From contig NZ_JBKBHD010000001.1 in NCBI RefSeq assembly GCF_046297875.1, positions 1,054,001-1,118,000 of the forward strand: 64,000 nt of DNA, in the 5' to 3' direction. Below the pieces are notes generated by a model, which saw only the letters and a list, made by a program, of their open reading frames with translations, had not been told where the DNA came from and ran no database searches. Shown piece by piece: positions 7,790-21,423 of this stretch (positions are counted from its first letter, which is position 1; each line of letters begins with the position of its first letter). The DNA comes from Parvibaculum sp046297875 (GTDB lineage: Bacteria > Pseudomonadota > Alphaproteobacteria > Parvibaculales > Parvibaculaceae). A program made the position numbers and the translations under genes.

Positions 7790-9730
7790 ATGGCAAACCA
7801 GCAGATCAGCCGCTCGGCCTATCGCGTCATCATGCTCGTGCTGCTCGCGTTGCTCTTCCTTGCGGTCAACATGTTCTCCAACGTCATGTTCCGCACGGCG
7901 CGCGTGGACCTCACCGAAAACCGGCTCTACACCGTCTCACAAGGCACGAGGGATGTTGCCGCGAGCATCGAGGAGCCGATCACGCTGCGCTTCTTCTATT
8001 CCGAAAAGCTCGCCAACGATTTCAGCCGCATCCGCATCTATGCTGGTCACGTCCGCGACATGCTGGAGGAAATGCGTGCGCGCTCGGGCGGCATGATCCG
8101 CCTCGAGGTGATCGACCCCGAGCCATTCTCGGAAGAGGAAGACCTCGCCATGTCGCTCGGCCTCAAGGGCGCGCCGACGCAGACGGGCGATATCATCTAT
8201 TTCGGACTTGTCGGTACGAATTCCGTCGATGGCCTCGAATCGATCCCCTTCTTCACCGACGAACGCGAGCAGTATCTCGAATATGACATCGCGCGGATGA
8301 TCCAGAATCTGAGCCGCCCCGAACGGCCGGTTCTCGGCATCGTGACCAACCTGCCGCTCGATACGGGCACGGGCGGTCTCATGTCTGCCATGCGCGGCGA
8401 ATCGCTGCCCTTCATGATCTATGAGGAATTGCGCGACCGTTTCGAGCTGGAATTTCTCGAGCAGCAGTTCGAGGCCGTACCGGCGCGCGTGGATGTGCTG
8501 ATGATCGCGCATCCAAAGCCGCTCGATCCGCGCACGCTTTATGCCGTCGACCAGTTCGTGATGCGTGGCGGTCATGTGCTCGCCTTTGTCGATCCTCATT
8601 CGGAAGTGAGCCTCACGGCGGGCCCCAATGGCGAGCCCATTCGCGGCTACACGGAAATGTCCGATCTCGGGCCGCTTCTGGAAAGCTGGGGCGTTCATTT
8701 CGATCCGTCGAAGATCGTCGGTGACCGCGCGATAGCGCAGCGAGTGCGCACCGGCATGGATGCGCGCCGCCAGGAAAGCGATTATGTGATCTGGCTCGCG
8801 GTGCCCCGCGGCAATGTCGCGACCGACGATATCGTTACCTCCGATGTGGTGCGGCTCAATCTCGGCACCGTCGGTCATCTGACGCCCGTCGAGGGGGCGA
8901 CGACGAAGTTCGCGCCCATCGTGTTCTCCTCTGAGGATGCGAAGCTCTATGACGTCGACTATGTGAAGCAGGGCCCGCGCCCGGACGATCTCCTGCGCGG
9001 GTTCGAGCCCACGGGCGAGCGCTTCACCATCGCGGCGCGCCTTTCCGGTCCGGTTAGAAGCGCCTTCGAGGCGCAGCCCGAAGCCGTCACCGTCGATGAG
9101 GACGGCCGTCCCGTGCAGCGCCGCTCCGGCGACAAGGCGGGCGCGCATATTGCAGCCTCTCAGAGCGATGCCAACATCATCGTCTTTGCCGACAGCGACA
9201 TTTTCGACGATCGCTTCTGGGTGCGGACGGACTCTTATCTTGGCGAGCGCATCGCGCAGCCGATTGCCGACAATGCCGTCTTCATCATGTCGGCCATCGA
9301 CAATCTCATGGGTTCGAACGAACTGATTTCGCTCAGGGCGCGCGACAAGATCGACCGGCCCTTCACGGTGGTGGAGGAGCTTCGCCGCACGGCGGAACGG
9401 CGCTTCCTGGCAGAGCAGGAAGAACTCGAACGCCGCATCGCCGAGGCCGAGCGCAAGCTGACCGAGCTTCAGATCGGAGGGCGGGGAGCTGATGCCGGGC
9501 TTACCGAGGCGGAGGCCGACGCCATCGACGGGTTCCGCGCCGAACTGCTCGACAGCCGCAAGAAGCTTCGCGAAGTGCAGCGCGACCTGCGGCGCGACGT
9601 GGAAAGCCTCGGTGCCAATCTGCGTTTCGTGAATATCGCGCTCGTGCCGCTTGTTCTCGCCGTTCTTGCCACAGCCGCCGCAGTGTTGCGCTATCGCCGC
9701 CGCAAGGCGCGCGTCGAAAAGGGAGCCTGA
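7790..9730 (+). CDS. GldG-like ABC accessory protein
   Basis: This 646-residue protein has one N-terminal membrane span (about 13-33), a large periplasmic region and a C-terminal span (about 610-632) ending in a basic tail. The periplasmic part contains an ABC-type uncharacterised domain (GldG/Mot family: LTENRLYTVSQGT near the start). A charged, coiled-coil-like segment at about 515-600, rich in Glu and Arg, precedes the last span. It lies between the permease and a DUF4340 gene. Its role is presumed to be a periplasmic partner of the exporter. Confidence 0.82.
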   Translation: MANQQISRSAYRVIMLVLLALLFLAVNMFSNVMFRTARVDLTENRLYTVSQGTRDVAASIEEPITLRFFYSEKLANDFSRIRIYAGHVRDMLEEMRARSGGMIRLEVIDPEPFSEEEDLAMSLGLKGAPTQTGDIIYFGLVGTNSVDGLESIPFFTDEREQYLEYDIARMIQNLSRPERPVLGIVTNLPLDTGTGGLMSAMRGESLPFMIYEELRDRFELEFLEQQFEAVPARVDVLMIAHPKPLDPRTLYAVDQFVMRGGHVLAFVDPHSEVSLTAGPNGEPIRGYTEMSDLGPLLESWGVHFDPSKIVGDRAIAQRVRTGMDARRQESDYVIWLAVPRGNVATDDIVTSDVVRLNLGTVGHLTPVEGATTKFAPIVFSSEDAKLYDVDYVKQGPRPDDLLRGFEPTGERFTIAARLSGPVRSAFEAQPEAVTVDEDGRPVQRRSGDKAGAHIAASQSDANIIVFADSDIFDDRFWVRTDSYLGERIAQPIADNAVFIMSAIDNLMGSNELISLRARDKIDRPFTVVEELRRTAERRFLAEQEELERRIAEAERKLTELQIGGRGADAGLTEAEADAIDGFRAELLDSRKKLREVQRDLRRDVESLGANLRFVNIALVPLVLAVLATAAAVLRYRRRKARVEKGA

Positions 9731-9735
9731 TCGCG

Positions 9736-10839
9736 ATGAACGCATCCATTGCTTCCTTCATGGAAAACAAGCCGCTGCGCAATCTTGCGCTGCTGGCCGC
9801 TGTGACGGCCATCGCACTCGCTGCCGCCATTGTTGCGGTCGTCAACGATCAGAGCAGCGTGCGCGCGAATTTCGTGCCGCATCCGCTGTTCGACGGACTC
9901 GCGACCCGGCTCGATCAGGTCGACCGTATCGTCTACACGTCGAGCCGCGGCATGGCGGCCGAAGAAGTTGTGACGCTGGTTCGCGACGAGGCCGGTGTTT
10001 GGGGCGTTGCCTCACGCAGCGGCTATCCGGCCAATGAGGAGCTTGTGCGCAACGTGCTGCTGGGCGCCGGCAACATGGAGGCCTATGAGCCGCGCACGGC
10101 CAATCCCGATTGGCACCGCAATCTCGGACTTTTGAAGCCGGAGGATATCGGCTCGGCGATCCGCGTCGAACTCTTTCGCGGCGAAGATCGCCTGGCGGGT
10201 CTGCTCGTCGGCAAGGTGCCGGAACGCGCGGTCGATGTGAAAGGCGAGGGCCTCATCTATGTCCGCCGCGACGGCGAGGACCAGACCTGGCTCGCGCGCG
10301 GGCGGTTGCCGGTCTACAAGCAGGCTTTCGACTGGCTCGACACGACCTTTGTCGATATTCCGAGAGCGGATGTTGCGCGCGTCACGCTCTGGGCCGGTAC
10401 GGACCGCCCCGTCGTGATGGAGCGCGTGTCGCCGGAAGCGGCCGATTTCGAGATCGTCAATCTGCCGGCGGGCCGCGCCTCGCGTGGCGGGCCCGTCGTC
10501 AATCAGGCGGCGGGCGCGCTTCTCGAAGCGTCCTTCGACGATGTGGCGCCAGCCGATACGCTCGACATGCCGGAAGACGGTCCGCGCGTCGTGGTAGAGA
10601 CATTCGAAGGAATGAAGCTCTCCATGCATATGGGCGGACAGGGCGGTGCGCTCTGGGCGAAGTTCACGGCGGAAGGCGAGAGCGAGGAGGCCGCGCTCGG
10701 CGCCGAGGAACTCAATGCGCGTCTCTCGCCCTGGACCTACAAGCTGCCGCAGGAGACAAGCGGCCAGCTCACCCAGACGATGGATGTGCTGACGCGCGAG
10801 GCGGGCCCGGCAGACGCGATGTTTGGTCCGGTCGAATGA
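9736..10839 (+). CDS. DUF4340 domain protein
   Basis: This 367-residue protein has an N-terminal membrane anchor (about 11-35) and a periplasmic DUF4340 body. Motifs such as LYVRRDG-like and WLDTTFVDIPRADV match the family style. DUF4340 proteins regularly follow GldG-like genes and are thought to be part of the same envelope complex. Function is unknown. The gene starts 5 bp after the GldG-like stop and is closed by a terminator, so it is the last cistron. Confidence 0.8.
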   Translation: MNASIASFMENKPLRNLALLAAVTAIALAAAIVAVVNDQSSVRANFVPHPLFDGLATRLDQVDRIVYTSSRGMAAEEVVTLVRDEAGVWGVASRSGYPANEELVRNVLLGAGNMEAYEPRTANPDWHRNLGLLKPEDIGSAIRVELFRGEDRLAGLLVGKVPERAVDVKGEGLIYVRRDGEDQTWLARGRLPVYKQAFDWLDTTFVDIPRADVARVTLWAGTDRPVVMERVSPEAADFEIVNLPAGRASRGGPVVNQAAGALLEASFDDVAPADTLDMPEDGPRVVVETFEGMKLSMHMGGQGGALWAKFTAEGESEEAALGAEELNARLSPWTYKLPQETSGQLTQTMDVLTREAGPADAMFGPVE

Positions 10840-10872
10840 AGCCTTCCTCAACGGCAACAATTCGACGGCAAT

Positions 10873-10905
10873 AAAAAAGGGCGTCCCGCGGGACGCCCTT
10901 TTCGT
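10873..10905 (+). terminator. Bidirectional terminator between ABC cluster and acnA
   Basis: An A-run, a GGGCGTCCC/GGGACGCCC stem with almost no loop, and a T-run make this symmetrical. It can end the plus-strand ABC operon and the minus-strand aconitase gene. Confidence 0.9.
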
Positions 10906-10923
10906 TTGGTGAGGCTTTAAGCC

Positions 10924-14163
<3,240 letters not shown>

Positions 14164-14400
14164 CGCTTGTCGTCCTCGGTGATGCGCGGTCCGGACGCGA
14201 TGCGAGCGGGATGATCGGAGGCGGTGCCGCACACGCGAAGGAAATCCGCATGTGCCTGAGCCCTTTTCGCCGCCGCTATCGAGCCTGGAACCTGGATGCT
14301 TTTCGCGGCGGACTATAATGACTTTCACGCGCGTTGACCATGCTTCGCCTGCAGCGCAAGCCGTGATAATCAGCATCGGGCAGGAAACGAGGAGTGAGCG

Positions 14401-15204
14401 ATGACTTCGGTTCGCGTCGAGAAAAAAGGCCCCGTCACAACAGTCATTCTGGACCGTCCGCATGTGAAGAACGCGGTCGACCGCGCAGCCGCCGAAGAGC
14501 TTGCAGCGGCCTTTCTCGCTTTCGAACAGGATGAGGAGGCGCTTGCCGCCGTCTTCTGCGGCGAGGGTGGCACCTTTTGCGCAGGCGCGGACCTCAAGGC
14601 CGTTTCCACCGGCAAGGGCAATCGCTCCGTGCCCCCCGCAACCGGTGCGAGTTTCAATCGCCTTGCCGATGACGGGCCGATGGGGCCATCGCGAATGATT
14701 CTCAACAAGCCTGTGATCGGCGCAATTTCGGGCCATGCTGTGGCAGGCGGGCTCGAACTTGCGCTCTGGTGCGACATGCGCGTGGTGGAAGAAGACGCGA
14801 TCATGGGCGTTTTCTGCCGCCGCTGGGGCGTGCCGCTGATCGATGGCGGCACGGTGCGCCTGCCGCGCCTTATCGGCCATGCCCGCGCGATGGATCTCAT
14901 TCTCACGGGCCGTCCGGTCAATGCGGAAGAGGCGCTTCAGATGGGGCTTGCCAACCGCGTCGTGCCGAAGGGCAAGGCGCGCGAGGCGGCAGAGCAGCTC
15001 GCGCTCGACATTTCCCGTTTCCCGCAGCTTTGTCTGCGCCACGACCGGATGTCGGCCTATGAGCAGTGGGATCTTCCCTACGATCTCGCGCTTGCCAATG
15101 AGTTCGAGCATGGCCGCAAGGTGCTGGCGTCGGGCGAAACGCTGAAAGGCGCGGCGCGTTTTGCCTCCGGCAAGGGCAGGGGCGGCAGCTTTGACGACAT
15201 CTGA
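14401..15204 (+). CDS. Crotonase / enoyl-CoA hydratase family protein
   Basis: This 267-residue crotonase-fold protein acts on a CoA ester. The CoA/oxyanion regions FCAGADLKAVS (59-69) and GHAVAGGLELAL (111-122) are clear. Glu119 corresponds to the first catalytic Glu of enoyl-CoA hydratase. The second catalytic Glu, normally in GQPE, appears to be replaced by the stretch MGVFCRRWG, so ordinary hydratase activity is doubtful and the reaction is not assigned. The ribosome site GAGGAG-like lies at about 14389-14396. It is divergent from acnA and overlaps the ccmA start by 14 bp, which is probably fortuitous packing. Confidence 0.8.
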   Translation: MTSVRVEKKGPVTTVILDRPHVKNAVDRAAAEELAAAFLAFEQDEEALAAVFCGEGGTFCAGADLKAVSTGKGNRSVPPATGASFNRLADDGPMGPSRMILNKPVIGAISGHAVAGGLELALWCDMRVVEEDAIMGVFCRRWGVPLIDGGTVRLPRLIGHARAMDLILTGRPVNAEEALQMGLANRVVPKGKAREAAEQLALDISRFPQLCLRHDRMSAYEQWDLPYDLALANEFEHGRKVLASGETLKGAARFASGKGRGGSFDDI

Positions 15205-15820
15205 GCTTCGTCTCACCGCGCGCGATCTCGCCTGCATCCGGGGCGGGCGGCTCGTCTTCGAGGGATTGTCCTTCGAGGCCGGGGCGGGCGAAGCGCTGGT
15301 GCTGACGGGGCCGAACGGTGCGGGCAAGTCGAGCCTGTTGCGGCAAATTGCGGGACTTCTCGAAATCGAGCAGGGTGAAATCGCCCTGACGGGCGGCAAT
15401 CCCGAACTCGGCCTTGCCGAGCAGGCGCATTATGCAGGTCATCTCGACGGACTGAAGCCGTCGATGAGCGTGATCGAAACGCTGCGTTTCTGGGCAGCCT
15501 ATCTCGGCGGTGGCGATGATACTGCCGTGGAAAGGGCGCTAAAGGCGATGACGCTTGCCGCGCTTGCCGATCTTCCTGTCGCCTATCTCTCGGCGGGGCA
15601 GAAGCGGCGTCTTGCGCTGGCTCGTCTTGCCGTCGCCCCGCGCCCGCTCTGGCTTCTCGATGAGCCGAGCGTCGCGCTCGATGCGGCAAGTGTTTCGCGG
15701 CTGCGCGGTTTCATGGCGGCGCATCTCGCGCAGGGCGGCATCATCATTGCCGCCACCCATCTCGATCTCGGCCTTCCCGATGCGCGGGAACTCCGGCTCG
15801 GGCGGGAGGTGGCGGCATGA
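15191..15820 (+). CDS. ccmA: Heme exporter ATP-binding protein CcmA
   Basis: This 209-residue ATPase of the CcmABCD system powers release of holo-CcmE during cytochrome c maturation. Walker A is GPNGAGKSS, the signature is LSAGQKRR, and Walker B is LWLLDEPSVALD. I chose the TTG at 15191, which lies inside the end of the crotonase gene, because family homology begins at ELRLTARDL. The stop overlaps ccmB by 4 bp. The short length is normal for CcmA. Confidence 0.88.
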   Translation: MTTSELRLTARDLACIRGGRLVFEGLSFEAGAGEALVLTGPNGAGKSSLLRQIAGLLEIEQGEIALTGGNPELGLAEQAHYAGHLDGLKPSMSVIETLRFWAAYLGGGDDTAVERALKAMTLAALADLPVAYLSAGQKRRLALARLAVAPRPLWLLDEPSVALDAASVSRLRGFMAAHLAQGGIIIAATHLDLGLPDARELRLGREVAA

Positions 15821-16494
15821 GGCGCGCCTTCCTTGCCCTTGTCGCGCGCGACATCCGCCTTGCCGCCGGGATCGGCGGCGGGGGCGGCATGGCGGTCTTT
15901 TTCTTTCTCACGGTCGTCGCCATCGTGCCGCTCGGCGTCGGGCCAGACCGGCCGGTGCTGGAACTTCTCGCCCCCGGCATGCTCTGGGTGGGACTGCTGC
16001 TCGCCTCGCTTCTCACGCTCGACCGGATGTTTCAGGCCGATGTCGAGGATGGTTCGTTCGACCTCCTCTCCATGGGTCCGCTTCCGCTCGAACTTGTTGC
16101 AGTTGCGAAGTCGCTCGCGCATTGGGTCGTGACCGGATTGCCGCTCGTCGTTGCAGCCCCGATTCTCGGCCTATTGCTGAACTTGCCGCCCGAGAGCATG
16201 CCGCTCCTCGTCGTCGCCATGCTCGTAGGCACGCCCGCGCTCAGTTTCATCGGCGCTGTCGGCGCAGCGCTGACAGTCGGTGTGCGGCGCGGCGGGCTTC
16301 TCGCCTCGCTCCTTGTGCTGCCCTTCTATATTCCGGTGCTGATTTTCGGTGTCGCTGCGGTCGAGGCGGCGGCGGGCGGATTCGAAGGACAGGCCGGCAT
16401 GCAGGCGCTGCTGCTGCTTGGCGCGCTGACGCTTGCCAGTTTCGCCATAGGCCCGATTGGCGCGGCGGCGGCGCTTCGCGCCAATTTGCGCTGA
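15817..16494 (+). CDS. ccmB: Heme exporter permease CcmB
   Basis: This 225-residue protein has six predicted membrane spans and the typical CcmB start (FLALVARDIRLA) and LAPGMLWVGLLLASLLTLDRM-type block. It pairs with CcmA and CcmC in the inner membrane. The start ATGA overlaps the ccmA stop. A gap of 107 bp precedes ccmC. Confidence 0.9.
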   Translation: MRRAFLALVARDIRLAAGIGGGGGMAVFFFLTVVAIVPLGVGPDRPVLELLAPGMLWVGLLLASLLTLDRMFQADVEDGSFDLLSMGPLPLELVAVAKSLAHWVVTGLPLVVAAPILGLLLNLPPESMPLLVVAMLVGTPALSFIGAVGAALTVGVRRGGLLASLLVLPFYIPVLIFGVAAVEAAAGGFEGQAGMQALLLLGALTLASFAIGPIGAAAALRANLR

Positions 16495-16601
16495 CCGGTC
16501 TGCGCCGAAATGAGGCCGCGACGGGGAGATTGATCCGGCGCGGCAAAATGCCTGCCGGTCCGGCTTGCCCTTGGCGACCCCCCCGCGCTAAATGGCTTCC
16601 C

Positions 16602-17354
16602 ATGAGCCTGACCGCTGCCCAGAGATTCCATGCCTATGCCAATCCGGCGCGCTTCATGGCGCTGTCGGACCGGCTGCTCACACCGTTATGGGTGGCGGCG
16701 CTTCTCACCATCGCTGCGGGTCTCTGGTTCGCGCTCATCAATTCGCCGCCGGATTACCAGCAGGGCGAGACGGTGCGCATCATGTATGTGCATGTGCCGT
16801 CGGCCTGGCTTGCCATGTTCGGCTATGCCGTCATGGCCTTTGCTTCGGCCATCGCGCTCATCTTCCGGCACCCGCTTGCCGATGTCGCGGCGAAGTCGGC
16901 CGCGCCCATCGGTGCCGCCTTCACCTTCCTCGCGCTCGTGACCGGCTCGCTCTGGGGCAAGCCGATGTGGGGCACATGGTGGGAGTGGGATGCGCGGATG
17001 ACATCCGTGCTCATCCTGCTTTTCCTGTATCTCGGCTACATGGCGCTCTGGGCGACGATCGAGGATCCATTGCGCGCCGCGCGCGCCGCCGCCGTGCTCG
17101 CGCTTGCCGGTGCCATCAACATTCCGGTGATCCGTTATTCCGTGGTCTGGTGGAACACGCTGCACCAGCCTGCTTCCGTCTTCCGCATGGACGGGCCGAC
17201 CATCGCACCATCCATGCTGCTGCCGCTCGGGATCATGGCTGTCGGCTTCACGCTTCTTTTCGTCGCGCTGCATCTTGTGCGGATGCGGGCAGAGATCATG
17301 CGCCGCCGCGTGCGCGTGCTCCGGCTTGCGCGCGCCGCGTCGGGCGAGGCATGA
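16602..17354 (+). CDS. ccmC: Heme-handling protein CcmC
   Basis: This 250-residue six-span protein carries the WWD motif (WGTWWEWDARMTS, about 123-135) on the periplasmic side and two heme-ligand histidines, His64 in MYVHVPSAW and His188 in NTLHQPAS. It loads heme onto CcmE. I chose the ATG at 16602 (MSLTAAQRF). The frame stays open far upstream through ccmB, but that part is only a shadow. The stop overlaps the ccmD start by 4 bp. Confidence 0.92.
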   Translation: MSLTAAQRFHAYANPARFMALSDRLLTPLWVAALLTIAAGLWFALINSPPDYQQGETVRIMYVHVPSAWLAMFGYAVMAFASAIALIFRHPLADVAAKSAAPIGAAFTFLALVTGSLWGKPMWGTWWEWDARMTSVLILLFLYLGYMALWATIEDPLRAARAAAVLALAGAINIPVIRYSVVWWNTLHQPASVFRMDGPTIAPSMLLPLGIMAVGFTLLFVALHLVRMRAEIMRRRVRVLRLARAASGEA

Positions 17355-17560
17355 GCATGGCCGAATTCTTCCATATGGGCGGCTACGCCTTCTACGTCTG
17401 GTCCTGCTATGGCATTGCCGCACTGGTCATTGCCGGCCTCACCTGGCAGAGCCTGCGCGATTGGCGGGTGCAGTCGTCGCTCGCCGAAGAGCTTGAAAAG
17501 GCGGCGGGCGGACGTGTGCGCCGCGCGGCCGATGCCAGACAGCAGGGAGAGAAGAAGTGA
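17351..17560 (+). CDS. ccmD: Heme exporter protein CcmD
   Basis: This 69-residue single-span protein has the CcmD hallmark GGYAFYVWSCYG, followed by a charged cytoplasmic tail. It stabilises the CcmC-CcmE complex. It overlaps both neighbours by 4 bases, consistent with strong translational coupling in the ccm operon. Confidence 0.88.
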   Translation: MSMAEFFHMGGYAFYVWSCYGIAALVIAGLTWQSLRDWRVQSSLAEELEKAAGGRVRRAADARQQGEKK

Positions 17561-18108
17561 ATTCGCGATTCCGGCTGGCGGCGCTGTTGCCGGTGTTCCT
17601 GTTTCTGATCGTCGCCGGCGTTTTCTACGCCGCGATCTTCAGCGGCAGCGATCCGTCGAAGGTTCCATCCGCGCTGATCGGCCGCTATGTGCCGGAGTTC
17701 GAGCTTGGCCCGGTCGAGGGGCTCGACCAGCCGGGACTTTCCGATGCGGATTTTGCGCAAGGCGGACCCGTCATCGTCAATGTCTGGGCGTCTTGGTGCG
17801 TGCCCTGCCGGGTGGAAATGCCGCTGCTCGTCGAGCTGCAGCGCGTGGCCGGTGTGCCGCTCTATGGCATCAACTACAAGGACGATCCGGCGGCCGCGCG
17901 CCGCTTCCTCACGGAGCTTGGCAATCCGTTCGAGCGGATCGGCAAGGATGCGACCGGGCGCGCCGCCATCGACTGGGGCGTCTATGGCGTGCCGGAAACC
18001 TATATCGTGGACGGGAAAGGGCGCATCGCCCTCAAGCATGTCGGGCCACTGACGCCCGAAGCGATCGCGGAAGAAATCCTGCCGGCCCTCAGGGCGGCAC
18101 GGCTTTGA
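17557..18108 (+). CDS. ccmG: Thiol:disulfide interchange protein CcmG/DsbE
   Basis: This 183-residue membrane-anchored periplasmic thioredoxin has an anchor at about residues 8-28 and the active site WCVPC (Cys81, Cys84), with the cis-Pro loop GVPETYIVDG. It keeps apocytochrome c thiols reduced before heme attachment. Translation starts at GTG overlapping the ccmD stop. It is the last cistron of this ccm block; ccmE, ccmF and ccmH are not in the window. Confidence 0.92.
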   Translation: MNSRFRLAALLPVFLFLIVAGVFYAAIFSGSDPSKVPSALIGRYVPEFELGPVEGLDQPGLSDADFAQGGPVIVNVWASWCVPCRVEMPLLVELQRVAGVPLYGINYKDDPAAARRFLTELGNPFERIGKDATGRAAIDWGVYGVPETYIVDGKGRIALKHVGPLTPEAIAEEILPALRAARL

Positions 18109-18144
18109 CGCGATAGCGCCCGCCGCACCGCCCGAAAGCGATGG

Positions 18145-18690
18145 TCAGGCCTTCTTGCGGCGCGTGGCGGGCTTCTTTGCGGCAGGCTTCTTTGCCGCGG
18201 CGCGCTTTGCGGGTTTCGCAGGCGCTTCTTCCTCGACCTTCATGCTTTCAATCGCGGAATTGAGGTGGCTGAGCGCCTTCAGCAGTTCGCCCTGAATCGT
18301 CTTCGGCAGCGCATCGAGCAGCGCCTTTTCGGCGGCCAGCGCCTTCGGCATCGCGCCTTTCAGCGCACGGCGGCCGGCAGCGGTAAGACGCACGGAGTTC
18401 GCGCGCGCGTCTTCGGCGGTGCGCTTGCGGGCAAGGAGCCCGTTCTTGATCATGCGGCTGATCATGTCGGCGAGCGTCGAGCGGTCGATGCCCGTGCGGT
18501 TCACGAGATCGGTCTGGCTCAGACCTTCTTCCTCGTTCACCGCGAAAAGCACGATGAACTGGCGCGGTGTGAGCGAGCTTGCGCCCATCTGCTGCACAAA
18601 CTGCTCGTAAGCGAATTGTTGTGCGCGGCGTAGCAAATGGCTCAGCGAATTCTCAAGGTCGAAACTTCCGGTCTGTTTCCTGGCTGCCAT
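18145..18690 (-). CDS. MarR-family transcriptional regulator with Lys-rich tail
   Basis: This 181-residue winged-helix regulator has the MarR fold. The recognition region is SQTDLVNRTGIDRSTLADMI and the wing is KRTAEDARANSVRLTAAGR. The C-terminus (about 153-181) is a Lys/Ala/Pro tail of the AAKKPAAKKPA type, the same repeat as in the aconitase extension. I chose the ATG at 18690 (MAARKQTG) because the longer frame to 18888 adds non-conserved sequence. Effector and targets are unknown. It is divergent from a NUDIX gene, with palindromes in the gap that may be its operators. Confidence 0.85.
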   Translation of the reverse strand: MAARKQTGSFDLENSLSHLLRRAQQFAYEQFVQQMGASSLTPRQFIVLFAVNEEEGLSQTDLVNRTGIDRSTLADMISRMIKNGLLARKRTAEDARANSVRLTAAGRRALKGAMPKALAAEKALLDALPKTIQGELLKALSHLNSAIESMKVEEEAPAKPAKRAAAKKPAAKKPATRRKKA

Positions 18691-19067
18691 TCGTTCTGTC
18701 CTCTGGCGTGTGCCGGTCCCGGGCGGGACCGTAGCTGGGTTGCGTCCTTCCCGGACAGCGTTCCCATTGGGGGGGAAATTCCTGTTCGTATCCGTGCGCC
18801 AATTCAAGCGCGAATTCGAGGCGTTTATGTGGCCGGGCCACAATGTCCGAATTATCATCATATGCACCCGCAAGGCCGGTTCTTGCAAGGGTGAACGTGC
18901 GAAAAGGGATAATATTCGGGGAACAGGTCTGTGCGCGGAGTTTCGGCATATCAGACCGGTGCGAGTTCAAATATTCTCCAGACGCTTATCGTTTTCACGC
19001 GGCGAAAAGTACAATTCGCTTACTTCCGTGGGCGGACCAACAAGTCAAGGCAAGAAGTCCGGTAATC
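18691..19067. promoter_or_regulatory. Divergent intergenic region with two palindromes
   Basis: The 377-base gap between the MarR and NUDIX genes holds AATTC-N6-GAATT (18801-18816) and a perfect 15-base dyad TGTGGCC-G-GGCCACA (18828-18842). Both could be binding sites for the MarR-family dimer. No further gene is evident in the gap. Confidence 0.45.
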
Positions 19068-19688
19068 ATGTCAGACAAATCCGATACGCAAAACAGAGGG
19101 CCCGCAGAGCCGAAGCCGCAAGAGGCGGGCGCAGATGCCGATGTCGCCTTTTCGCGGCGCGTGCCAACGGGAGACAGCCTGCCGCGCGATATCTGCGACC
19201 GCTGCGGCTTCATTCACTATGTAAATCCGAAGATCGTGGTCGGTTCCGTCGTCACACATGACGGAAAATTCATGTTGTGCCGCCGCGCCATCGAGCCCAG
19301 GCGCGGCTTCTGGACGTTGCCTGCGGGCTTCATGGAGCAGGGCGAGACGACCGAAGAAGGCGCAAGGCGCGAGGCGATGGAAGAGGCCAATGCCGACATC
19401 GTCCTGCGCGACCTTCTCGCCATCTACAATATTCCGCGCATCGCGCAGGTGCAGATCATGTATCGCGCCGAGCTGAAGTTCCCTTCCTTTTCGGCGGGCG
19501 AGGAAAGCCTCGAAGTGGCGCTTTTCGAATGGGACGAGATTCCCTGGGAGGAGCTTGCCTTTCCCAGCGTCTATTGGGCGCTGACGCAGTTCCGCTCGGT
19601 CATGGACAAGCCCTTCATCGCGCCCTTCACAAACCCGGAGGGCGAGACGGACAATCTGTTCCCGAAACGTCCCGCGCCCGGCGTCTGA
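19068..19688 (+). CDS. NUDIX hydrolase with zinc-ribbon-like N-terminus
   Basis: This 206-residue hydrolase acts on a nucleoside-diphosphate-linked substrate. The Nudix box is complete at about 87-109 (G-x5-E-x7-REAMEE). A CDRCGFIHYVNP segment (43-54) before the box is the half zinc-ribbon seen in NudC-like and related ADP-ribose hydrolases. I chose the ATG at 19068 because residues before it lack conservation. It is divergent from the MarR gene. The substrate cannot be fixed. Confidence 0.85.
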   Translation: MSDKSDTQNRGPAEPKPQEAGADADVAFSRRVPTGDSLPRDICDRCGFIHYVNPKIVVGSVVTHDGKFMLCRRAIEPRRGFWTLPAGFMEQGETTEEGARREAMEEANADIVLRDLLAIYNIPRIAQVQIMYRAELKFPSFSAGEESLEVALFEWDEIPWEELAFPSVYWALTQFRSVMDKPFIAPFTNPEGETDNLFPKRPAPGV

Positions 19689-19764
19689 GGCGGCAGATAA
19701 GCGCCTCTGGATAAACGCTCCGGTTCGCGGCATCTTCTCTCCCGGTCAAACCGGGGGGTGATTC

Positions 19765-21414
<1,650 letters not shown>

Positions 21415-21423
21415 GGTGCCCGC

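Noticed and set aside
14164..15399. Upstream continuation of the aconitase frame (would give 1491 residues)
   Set aside because: It runs antisense through the crotonase gene with atypical composition; a good start and ribosome site exist at 14163.
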